64,000 nt of DNA from Intoshia linei (Eukaryota; Orthonectida; Rhopaluridae). How positions within the stretch are numbered: position 1 is the first letter of the stretch; each line of letters begins with the position of its first letter. The notes beneath the pieces are model-generated. The model saw only the letters and a program-made list of their open reading frames with translations. It was not told the origin of the DNA and did not search any database. Both the position numbers and the translations under genes were made by a program. This document shows positions 24,601-33,713 of the stretch, piece by piece. The stretch covers positions 1-64,000 of the forward strand of contig LWCA01000031.1 of assembly GCA_001642005.1 (NCBI GenBank), given 5' to 3'.

Positions 24601-26688
24601 ATTATTTTAATAGTGAATAGTAGGATTTTTAAGTTGGGTTTTTTAACGTGAATTTATTTTTTTGGTAGAATAAAAAATGTCTTTTCNTTTATATCAACTG
24701 GAATAAGCTCTATCAGAATAATCCTTTTTTTAAATTTTTGGATTCGTTAATTATTTCATATTTTTTGTTTTAATAAAATATTTCGGAAAAAAAATATATG
24801 AATACTAAAATGCTTTTTTATCCGTGAAGTCGTCACTTATTCGGATTGAAATTTTTTGAAATTCTAGGGCTGTTTTCATTAAAAAAAGAAGGGTAATTTG
24901 TGGTTCTGGCACTGAAGATATAGTTTTTAAATTTAAATTTATGATAATGTTTATGATTTTAAAATCCGCATCAGCGTTTTTTAAATTCTCCAACTCGTTT
25001 GATTTTCAAAAGGAGGGACAACTGAGGTTTTTCACTGTTAAGATGTGAAATTGGGAGGTTGAAATTTATGTTATGATACGTCCCAGAAAAAACTGTCATT
25101 GAAATGTGGTATTTAAAAAATTCTAAGAGTACTAGTTATTTCAAAAAAGTAACACAGACAGACACACAAACAAAAATCGCGTCGCATTTTATATAAGTTA
25201 GGATATTGTAGCATAATAAATTTTTCTATTAACAGTTCAATTGTTATTTTTAATTTTTAAATAATGAACGATCTATTAAGCAATGTATAAATGTCCCATT
25301 TTGTAAAAAAACACATTACTAGGGGCTTACAAATTGTATCTGGCCCGAGTCTAATGCTGGCTCTTCACGGTACTAGTTCTACATCTTAACAGATTTATAT
25401 TGTAATTTCAAAATAAAAATTTCAATCAATAGATTTCGGTCGAACTTCAAATTAAGTACATATTTTAATTAATATGATTATTTTAAATAATACCATAATT
25501 TAGGTGTGTTGATATATTTTATACTACGGAAAACCAATTTTCTAATATGTGGAGTACTTGGAGCAATAATTTTTTGTGTACCGTTGTGTCTTTATCATAT
25601 TTATCCTTTATGGATATATGTTATAGTAATGATTAGCGGAGTGGCAACAATAGGTTTGGGATTTTTGTATAAAGTAGCTTATTTAAGTGTTGTTAGATGT
25701 ACCTCAAAACGACAAGGAATTGCATTAGGTATTACCACAGTGGGATCGTCAGTTGGAGGAGTCATATTTCCGCACTTCCTCTCCTTTACCCATACAAAAT
25801 ACTCAAAGTATTACATGTATATTGTATCATCAGCATTCTTTGTCATTATTAGTACATGTTCCATTATATATATCAACCTATCGGTTATACCCGAAAAAAA
25901 AACTGAAAGTAATTTAGACATAGTTGAAAGTAACAATAATGATTCAAAACAACTAAAACAAATTGTAATTTTAAAACAAGTCCCAAACAAAAATAGTGTA
26001 GATAATAAAGTAAATCAAAAATGTAAAATTAAATTTCTGAAAAAAGCTAATGTGGTATTTTGCATTCATATTTTTAAAAATCCAACGTTTATCTTTTTTT
26101 TGTTATGCTCCATTCCATTGACAACGTTTTCCTCAAATCCGTACATTTATATTGTGCAACATTTAAAACACAACGATGCTTCCGATTATATGGTTAATTA
26201 CGTTTTTTCAATAGTCAGTGTTTGTGGAGGATTAGGAAAATTTTTCATTGGTTTTGGTCGAGACAAATGTAAAATTTCTGCACAGTATCAATATTTTTTC
26301 ACAATGATTATTATCTCAAGTTGCCACTTATCTTTGGCTGTTGTTTCTAATGTTTATCTAAAAATTACCCTATATGCTGTATACTCCTTCTTCCAAGTCA
26401 GTCAATACATACTACCTATATTTTGTTTTCCTGCTTCTTACAACCCACACGAAATCAACGTTGCATATTCGTATTATATGGCTATCGTTGGAATTTTTGT
26501 CATAATTGGAGGTCGCCTTTCAGGTAATTATTATTTGACAAACTACATAATTCTGTTTAGTATTAATTAAAGATACATATCCAGTGTTCTCTACAATATA
26601 CTATGTGGGTGGAATAACATCATTAGTCGGAGCCATGTTTATGTTGGCGTTGGCTGTACATACGAAAAGAAAACAAATTTGTATTTAA
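18659..26688 (+). CDS. SLC16-like (monocarboxylate transporter family) MFS transporter, paralog c
   Basis: Exons 18659-18848, 25504-26523 and 26561-26688; introns 6655 and 37 nt, both phase 1 and at the same positions as in a and b; 445 aa. The N-terminus reads FFVIDGWTYTLSVIFKVFQK without the Asp-Gly signature. TM4-5 reads GIALGITTVGSSVGGVIFP. A long Lys/Asn-rich loop separates the two halves. TM8 reads SVCGGLGKFFIGFGRDKC. The last helix, IYYVGGITSLVGAMFMLALA, comes from exon 3. The giant first intron is filled by Tc1, Helitron-like and nested hAT elements and contains three of the window's N bases, so its true length is uncertain. Faces the receptor-like gene, with only 44 bp between stop codons. 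Confidence 0.83.
19040..19440 (-). pseudogene. Tc1/mariner transposase remnant
   Basis: Minus strand shows SGSIMIW then, after a shift, GCLTYCGTIII, the second-Asp block PGFIFQQDHARPHVGKK, and further on VPDLFPIENL*SIIKNRL, where the usual ENLW has TAG for Trp. These are the conserved C-terminal blocks of Tc1-type DDE transposases. Shifts and stops make it inactive. Confidence 0.85.
19543..19543. other. Single-N assembly join
   Basis: An N interrupts a family A repeat (TTGAAATTTTGT-N-CAAACGCC). The text before matches family A; the text after does not continue it, so a misjoin is possible. Confidence 0.6.
20489..20540 (-). mobile_element. Helitron-like 3' terminus, copy 5
   Basis: Minus strand: CTATGGTACTGTTTGTACG, loop, GTACATAACGGTCACGCTGG followed by T. 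The CTGG end is an allowed CTRR variant. Confidence 0.6.
20607..21974. mobile_element. hAT element (family D) with perfect 8-bp target duplication
   Basis: Bounded by ATAGTGTC on both sides (20599-20606 and 21975-21982). Terminal inverted repeats start TAGTGTTTCCATTTTACCG on the left and TAGTGTTTAAATATCGGTAA on the right, each followed by TTACCGGTAAT. No transposase is recognisable. A second hAT lies inside at 20710-21369. Confidence 0.88.
20710..21369. mobile_element. hAT element nested in family D
   Basis: CAGGGTTTCTCAACCTTTTT at the left and, reversed, CAGGTTTCTTAACCGGGGGT at the right. Flanks tcttaaat and gcttaaat agree at 7 of 8 bases. A 110-codon open frame inside (minus strand, 21118-20786) resembles nothing I know and may be chance or transposase debris. 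Confidence 0.85.
22030..22383 (+). mobile_element. Helitron-like element body, left part of a copy split by a hAT insertion
   Basis: Aligns with 36870-37145 and, reversed, with 52277-52560 (for example CTTTACGCAAATGTTAACAA and TATGGTTCCACTTAAAGC). The matching right part resumes at 24588 (GAATTGATTATTTTAATAGT) and stops at the N at 24687, where the hairpin end should follow. Confidence 0.7.
22885..23528. mobile_element. hAT element (family G), perfect 8-bp duplication
   Basis: CAGTGTTTCCCAACCTTTTT ... GGTGGGAAACACTG, flanked on both sides by GTGTAGAC. It splits a family A copy (GGAAATGTGTAGAC | GTACAATGCACA). A partial copy of the same family at 59256-59464 received the pogo insertion. Confidence 0.9.
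23529..24440 (+). repeat. Family A repeat, forward copy (two partial units around an N)
   Basis: Runs GTACAATGCACATTTTTTTT, TTTTTCACCGGGAATGCGTA, TTATTCGGATTGAAATTTTT, ATCCGCATCAGCG, to ACACACAAACAAAAATCGCG at the right. The segment from TTATTCGGATTG to GCATCAGCG is present twice, at 23838-24035 and 24057-24199, with the N at 24049 between them. Confidence 0.8.
24049..24049. other. Single-N assembly join
   Basis: Lies between two overlapping partial family A units; likely a collapsed or forced join. Confidence 0.7.
24687..24687. other. Single-N assembly join
   Basis: Breaks the Helitron-like copy just before its expected hairpin end. The identical text at 31299-31786 continues into that end. 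Confidence 0.7.
24690..25200 (+). repeat. Family A repeat, forward copy
   Basis: From TATATCAACTGGAATAAGC through GTGAAGTCGTCACTTATTCG and ATCCGCATCAGCG to ACACAAACAAAAATCGCGTC. Very similar to 23529-24440. Confidence 0.8.
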
Positions 26689-26732
26689 TATATTAACAAA
26701 TGTACAAAAATGTAACAATATTAAACGTAACT

Positions 26733-27756
26733 TTAACTCTTCTTACTCACGTTTTCAACTGCATCGGCAATAGACTTGTATTTATCGTTTGAACATACAT
26801 CAGAATCTGATATAGACTTTTTCTGAATAATTCGCAGTCTAAAGGAAAATAAATTTTAAATAAAATAAACTAATAAACCTAATTTTTGAAACAACGTCGG
26901 ACATGAACCCCTTGACATCGACCATGATCAAAACTAGTACTATCAAGGTAATGTACATTACAATGGTTTCTACCAAAATTGGCAAAATTAAATTATAATT
27001 ATTGATGTAGCTAAACAAGAAAAATGCATCACAGGCACAGTTTATTATTGCAGCCAAGAAGCACCGTAAGGTTTCACTTCTGTTACCCATTGGAGCTGTG
27101 ATGGTGGTAGTAATCAATGTTAAAAACGTGAATAGGTACATTAATAATGATAGAGATGGTGTCGTTAAAGTCATTTTGATAGCCAGTAAGGTGTTCTGAC
27201 TCGGTCTGTAGATGGAGAAGAAATCGTCCAATAATCTAGGCATATAACATAAATCTTTTATTGATAGCAAAAAGAGCAGTATCAACGTTTCAATGCTTGC
27301 AACAGTCACAATAACAGAAGTTGAAATCAACAACGGTGAAATTACGAACCACGTACTACTGCACCATTTATTATAGTATTCAAATTTGACCAGTTTTAAA
27401 AATATTGAAATTGCCATAAACGTGAAACTTGCCGACACACAAGAACGTATTACCATGTACAATATAACCGTGACTAAACTGAGACAATTATCTTTTGCAT
27501 GGTTCATGTTGTTTGTGAATATAAAGTTTATCAAAGCCCATATATTTGTGATAAAAAAACACAAAACAATATTGCTAAATGGAAAATAATCAGTTATATT
27601 AATATCATCAACTTACTTGGTGAAACACAACATTACGGAAAAGTTTTTTTTCGTTATAATTACACATACAGCCCAAAATATGAACGCAAAACTTAAAAAC
27701 ATCAACACCTTGATGACAAGCATTATAATTTCATATTCATTGTGGGTTAGATTCAT
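26733..27756 (-). CDS. Putative seven-transmembrane receptor (divergent GPCR-like)
   Basis: Three exons: 27756-27617, 27574-26879 and 26838-26733; introns 42 and 40 nt; 313 aa. A short N-terminus (MNLTHNEYE, one NLT glycosylation site) precedes seven hydrophobic segments: about residues 10-33, 48-66, 78-105, 120-145, 180-200, 210-230 and 237-260. A Cys begins segment 3 (DNCLSLVTVILYM) and another follows segment 4 (DLCYMP), as in the class A disulfide pair, but I see neither a DRY nor an NPxxY motif. The tail is Lys/Ser-rich. Topology supports a chemosensory or other GPCR-like receptor; the family is unproven. Its stop lies 44 bp from that of transporter c. Confidence 0.5.
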
Positions 27757-28317
27757 ATTCGATTCAGCATACAATTAGTTTTATTAATGAAACTTTATTT
27801 ATTCCAGTAGTATTTGCATTGTAATGTTTATTTAGAGATTACATACAATGTCAATAATACATACATGTATTATTATGGTTTCATTTTATAGCAGCATCTT
27901 TAATTTTTTCAGTCCAGTAAATTATCAATATCCGATAAATAATGGATAATGTGTAAATTATAATGTATTATTTATAATAATTAACAAGGCGCGGTACTGA
28001 AAAATGTAACATGTTAAAACATATATCATTATAATCCTCTCAGTTCACAGGCAGATACTTTTTTTCCAGATCCTCTTAAGAAGTTATTCCAGTTTTGAAA
28101 TTCTAAATATTTACATGCCTACTTTGACCCAATTGAACTTATCCGTTTAATTTTATTAATTGTTTTGCGTTAATAATTTAAAATGATATTTAATTTTGAA
28201 ATTTATAGCACAATATTCATTATTTGCGTTGACGTGTGTATTACTTCACACAAAATTGTCAATCTAAGATGAGCACGGAAAGCGCGTAAATATTGTGATG
28301 AAACAATTTGAATAAAA
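27757..28317. other. Intergenic, no gene seen
   Basis: AT-rich stretch upstream of the receptor-like gene; nothing identifiable beyond possible promoter sequence. Confidence 0.4.
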
Positions 28318-29010
28318 CACGTTCAATGCACATTTTTTTTTGAAATTGTTTGATCAATACAATGTTTGTATTTACATTTTCCATTTTAATTTTAATCGAA
28401 ATATTTGAAAAATATTGAGTGATAGTATATTAAAAATTATTTTTCACCGCGAATGTGTAGATTTCTGGGATTGAAATTTTGTATTTATATCAACTGGAAT
28501 AATATGTATCAGAATAACCTTTTTTTTAATTGTGGCACAGTTAATTATTTCACATATTTTTTTTTAATAAAATTGTTTCAAAATAAAAAAAATATGAATA
28601 CAAATATGTACTAAAGTGCTTTTTTGACCGTGAAGGTGTCACTTATTCAGATTGAAATTTTTTGTGTGTGTTAAAATGATACAACTGTACCACCTGTAAT
28701 TTTTATAAAATTCTAGGGCTGTTTTTATTTAAAAAAAATGGTAATGTGGGTTTTAATCGTGATAATTATCTTTTTTGAGGTTTCCATTTATAGTAATGTT
28801 TATGATTTTAAAAACTATCCCAGAACAATAGTTATGAAAGTATAGCTACTTGTATACCAGAAGTTATGTTTAAAATAATTTTGGGACATGTTTCAATGTT
28901 AAAAAAAGGGTAATTTGAGGTTTTGACTGTGAAGGTATGCGTTTCGGAGACTGAAATTAACGATAATGTTAATAATTTTAAAGCGCGTTCCAAAAAGTAT
29001 ATTTCTAAAA
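28318..29010 (+). repeat. Family A repeat, forward copy
   Basis: Starts TTCAATGCACATTTTTTTTT, continues TTTTTCACCGCGAATGTGTA, TGACCGTGAAGGTGTCACTT, then two further modules (GGTTTTGACTGTGAAGG at about 28920) and ends in AACGATAATGTTAATAATTT. Diverged from the 23529 copy. Confidence 0.75.
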
Positions 29011-29619
29011 AGAGGCTAACTATTGTATTTATTATTAATTAACGTATTGAATAAGCGACAATATATATTTCCGACACGTAAAGTCTCAGAAACGTTAGGT
29101 TACGTTACGTCTGGTATTCAGTATAAATAACTCAAATTTGAAATACGTAAACTTAAACAATAAAACAGGTATTATAATGTCTTGATTCGATTTAAACGCA
29201 TATTTGATCAGATTATAAATTAATCATTATATTTATATATATGAATTATATAATTGAATAATTATTCAATTATTATTTTATTTAATATAATTTATACACT
29301 CATAATGCACAGCCTAAATTTATTATTTATTTATTATTATTTTCTAAATTTAGAACTGACATTTAGTTCAAAAAAATTACTCATCCAAAATTTCAACATT
29401 TTCTGATTTGGCACACTTTCAGGAGTGTTTTAAAAAAAAATTAAAAAATTCTTAGTAGCGTTTTTGAGTAAAAGTCAAAAATGTATATTTTTCTCCAAAA
29501 ATTTAAATAGATGGAAATTTCAATGTCTTAAAACTTTTAAATTCAAATTTTTTTAATTTTGAAAGACTTCAAACATTTTGTAAAAGTTAATTGAAATGGC
29601 ATATATGTATAATATAATA

Positions 29620-29960
29620 TGCTACGCGATTTTTGTTTGTGTGTGTGTCTATGTGTTCAACTTTATTTAAATAACTACGCGTCTTAGAATTTTTTAAAGA
29701 CCACATTTCAATTACAGTTTTTTCCGGGACGTATAATAAGATAAATTTTAACCTCCAAATTTCATATCTTACGGGTCAAAAACCCCAGTTGTACCTTCTT
29801 TTGAAAATCAAACGAGTTGGAGAATTTAAAAAAATATATACGCTGATGCGGATTTTAAAATTATAAACAATATCATAAATTTAAATTTAAAAAAATTATA
29901 TCTTATGAGTAAAATCTTATGACATATAGGTGAAAATCTATATAATTCATTCCTTCGGAA
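29620..29960 (-). repeat. Family A repeat, reverse copy
   Basis: GCTACGCGATTTTTGTTTGT, then reversed family A text including CGGGACGTATAATAAG, AAAACGAG-type stretches and CGCTGATGCGGATTTTAAA. Confidence 0.75.
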
Positions 29961-30040
29961 TTTTTTTATCTATCTGGTAATGTTTCATTTTTCAATTTAT
30001 TTTTAATCAGAGATGATGTAACTTTATCTGTGCATTTTTA

Positions 30041-30588
30041 ACTACCAGATTCAACAAGTACCTGAATATTGTCAACTCTCATAGCTTCAGTACAGGAACG
30101 CAACTTACCACGAGCTAATGTTGATAGGCAAAAGCTGCATACTATCATTGGCGAAGGTTTTTTTTGACATATTTTTATATACAAATGATGTTAATTTTTT
30201 TGACACTTCAAAATCACTCTCCTGTTTTTGGACGTCCAGAAGAATTACGTTTTTTAATTTTAAGAACATCATTATTACTATTGAAATTGAATGATAATTG
30301 TGATAGGCAAATTGTACATAAACAAGTTTTGTTCAGCGAAGATCGAATATTCCGTTTAGAATTAATGGTGAGTTTAAAATAATCAAAATTTTCAATTTTT
30401 CTACTGAAAATATCATTTTCATATTCATGGACAATTTTCTGGCAGTTGCTGCATATCACATTAGGTAAACGATCATCATTTTTATCAATACCTTGATCAA
30501 AATATAGCTCAACCAGTGACCATACAAGAGTAGAGATCAGTGGCGTAACGTCATAGTGTGCAAGGTGTTCGCCGAACACCCTAGACAA
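30041..30588 (-). pseudogene. Transposon-associated zinc-finger protein fragment (N-terminal part)
   Basis: Minus strand encodes LYFDQGIDKNDDRLPNVICS then NCQKIVHEYE, next CLCTICLSQLSFNFNSNN and SSGRPKTG, and after a frameshift MIVCSFCLSTLARGKLRSC. This Cys-pair order resembles the N-terminus of the same unnamed repetitive family whose central part is at 9869-10290. The shift and the lack of a continuing frame indicate a remnant. Alternatively it is a decayed host gene with the same fingers. Confidence 0.5.
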
Positions 30589-31273
30589 TTTAAAATTTAA
30601 AAAAATTATATTTAATAAATAACATAATTTTTATTATTTAAGTTCGATATCACATCATAGTTCATATTCGATATTCATATATTATGTCAATAATAAATTA
30701 TCTGTTAAAATCTATCTTTCAAAAACAGTACTAAATTTTAAACTCATAATAAATTTGTACATCGTAAAAATTGCATAAATATTTTCTATAAAGATTTATA
30801 TTCTAAAATTATACTCAAGGTGTCTTGACAATTTAGCGAACACAATTTCATAGTATTTTAATGATTAATTTATGCTCACATTTATAATATGAAAATATTT
30901 TCTATAGAGATTTACATTGTCAAATTTTACTTAAGGTGTGTTGAAAATAAAATAAACAACTTACACTTAGATATAGATTTAGACTTTAACCCTTTCACAG
31001 TCTGTGTATTCTATACCAGTGCTAGCCAAGTTAAATTTTAAAAAAATGAAAAATGAGGAACTTGTGCAATTAAAGTTTATTATATAATGTTCATGTATTA
31101 GTGTCGCAAACTTCGTGTTGATAGTAAACACGAATAGAATGTCATTTTATAAATATTAAAATACAACAAAGACTAAATTGAGTCAATACACTAATAAATG
31201 ATGTTAGAGTTTACAATTTATATAAAAATAAAACATTGAATTCAAATTTATAATGTTAAACTATCAAGTAACT

Positions 31274-31274
31274 N
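31274..31274. other. Single-N assembly join
   Basis: Immediately left of the duplicated 488-nt segment; the left part of the family A and hAT copy is missing. Confidence 0.7.
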
Positions 31275-31833
31275 AAAATCCGCATCAGCGTATATATTTT
31301 TTTTAATTTTTCAACTCGTTTTAATTTTCAAAAAGAGGGACAACAGGGGTTTTTGACCTGTAAGATGTAAAATTGGAAGGTTGAAATTTATCTTATTATA
31401 CGTCTCGGAAAAAACTGTAATTAAAATGTAGTCTTTTAAATATTCTAAGAGTGGTAGTTATTTCAATAAAGTGGAACACACACATAGACACACAAACAAA
31501 AATCGCGTAGCCTTTTATATAAGTTGTAACAACCAGATCCACTCATATGCAAGGGTCTCCGTAACCATGTCTAAAACGCCTATCGGCTTCCCTACTTCCA
31601 TTCTTAACGAGGGGATACATTTCTAGTAGATTTTTCTTATTGATGTGGGCCCCAAAAAAGTTCTGTAGACCCCGTTGAAAATGGCTGCTTTAAAGAATTG
31701 ATTATTTTAATAGTGAATAGTAGGATTTTTAAGTTGGGTTTTTTAACGTGAATTTATTTTTTTGGTAGAATAAAAAATGTCTTTTCTGCAAAGCTAAATG
31801 CTGTTTGTACGTAGTACATAACAGTCAACCTAG
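31275..31833 (+). mobile_element. Duplicate of 24199-24686 continuing into a Helitron-like 3' terminus (copy 6)
   Basis: 31299-31786 appears identical to 24199-24686 over 488 nt, including the right end of hAT family F, its CTTTAAAG target site and the Helitron-like body. It then continues into TGCAAAGCTAAATGCTG, the hairpin, and AACAGTCAACCTAG at 31833, followed by T. Confidence 0.8.
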
Positions 31834-32329
31834 TAAGATTATATATGTTACCGTCCGTTTGGAATTTCACTCATTTTGAAAAATATAGAATTAATAATGA
31901 TGAATGAAGGTCTACCAGTGTAAAAAAGTATTATATCTTTTTTTACTATAAGTATTTTTTCTTTTTATCGGTCTCCTTATGAGGTTAAAGGTCCGATAAG
32001 GAGTCCCAGAAATTATTTTTATATTATTATATATATTAAATATATAATTAGTATATTATATAGTTCAATCATTAACGATTTTTCAGATTTCCATTTTTGG
32101 TCAAATAGAGTTTGAACAATTTTTTAAATTATTATAGTGTCATACTTACACTAAATTATACTTAATATGAGGGTACGAAATTATTTTTTTTCAGTTTAGG
32201 GACTTATTTACCAACTGTGAAGTATGTTGGGTACCGCTGATGTAAAGTAATTAAATTAAAAATTATTATATTATATAATATATAATATATTATATAATTA
32301 ACTATATACACATTATTATAATATGTGTT

Positions 32330-32480
32330 TATTTATTTATTTGTCTGTCTGCATGTTTCAGTTTATTTAAGAAAGTAAGAGGAGTTAAGTTTTAAAATTC
32401 CATATTTCTATTACGGTTTTTCGAGAGTGATGTTTTATCGTAAATGTTATTTTCAAAAATTGTGTCCTTCAAGGTCAAAT
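32330..32480 (-). repeat. Family A fragment, reverse
   Basis: TTTGTCTGTCTGCATGTTTC, TTACGGTTTTTCGAGAG and GTCCTTCAAGGTCAAATACC follow family A module order in reverse, strongly diverged. Confidence 0.5.
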
Positions 32481-32713
32481 ACCCCAATTACTTTAAAATA
32501 TTATCAACCAATATTTTTTTAATGTTTGGATTAAAATTAAAAATGGAAATGTTCTACATCGAAAAGTAAATAATTTTATAAATGTTTTAATTCAGTCATA
32601 GAAAAAGTGCGATTTCCGTACATTTAAAATAAATAAACTACCAAATAAAGACATCTGACTAAAATTATTAAAAAAGACTTTCAATTTAAAATTTTTATTT
32701 TTTATATTACAAA

Positions 32714-32875
32714 AAGAGGTGCGCGAACGCTACCTCGAAACGAAAAATATTTTGCCCAACAATGCATTGCAAAGTTGCAGATAGTTAAATTACTTTGTGC
32801 AATATAATTTAGCAATCTGGTCTAGAATCTCCATGATCATCCTAGATACCGCAATCGTAAATTAAAGGATAATAA
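32714..32875 (+). repeat. Family C ~160-bp element, copy 1
   Basis: Begins AAAGAGGTGCGCGAACGCTA and ends ...ATACCGCAATCGTAAATTAA. Shares the invariant GGTGCGCGAACGCTACC with copies at 34800-34966 and 53222-53390 and is the most diverged of the three internally. Confidence 0.75.
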
Positions 32876-33713
32876 AAAACTTTGCTTATTTATAAATCAA
32901 CAGAAAAAAGTGACAAAATTAGCATAATTTATGCATTTAGACAAAATTAAACACTAGAAATTTATCACGAATCATATATAAATTTAAATTTTGATAATAT
33001 GCATATTAATAATATAAGTTAATATGTTGAAAATTAGGAAAATATTATAAATTAACATAAAATGAAATGAATCTTTATCAGAAATTTTCGATATAACTTT
33101 TAAATTTTAATTACTTTGGAAATTGAGTTATTATGTAAATAAAAAAGGATTTTATGTACATTGTACACTACATTATTAAAAGTAAGATTGAAAATAAATA
33201 AAATTTAGTTCAAAATCTACTTAGCACGTTAACTTGATAATAAAAGTACAAAAATATAATAAAAAGTACAAATTCTGATTAATATTCCAATTTTGATTCA
33301 ATTAAGTGAAATAAGTTTATTTAACTGTAATGTAAGTTTACAAGCAAGATCATAATTACTCAGTGTGGGTATTATATTTCAAAATAATAAGCCTTTTCAA
33401 GTCAAATTGATCACATAATACTAATTAATACATAAGTCAAAAGAAAAAATCAAGGACAGTTACATAACCGACATGTACTACGTGATATTTTTAACTGTAA
33501 CAATTAATTGAAACAATGAAACATTACATTTGACATACATTGTATATTGAATACATACAATTATAATTGAATCCAATTTATTTAAATTAGTTAATTTGAA
33601 AAAAGCAATCTAGATTTCTATTATTTTTTCGTATTGTTATTAATCCAATTAAACTGGTCCATATATTAAATTATATACTATCAAATACCCTGCAATATAA
33701 AATATTTGATTTA

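Noticed and set aside
32240-32320. AT palindromes as a replication origin or cruciform site
   Set aside because: Alternating TA tracts of this length are expected by chance and slippage in such AT-rich DNA.
32714-32875. Family C as a tRNA-derived SINE or 5S relative
   Set aside because: The GCGCGAACGC core resembles a tRNA arm at first glance, but there is no A/B-box spacing, no poly(A) or simple-repeat tail, and no cloverleaf.
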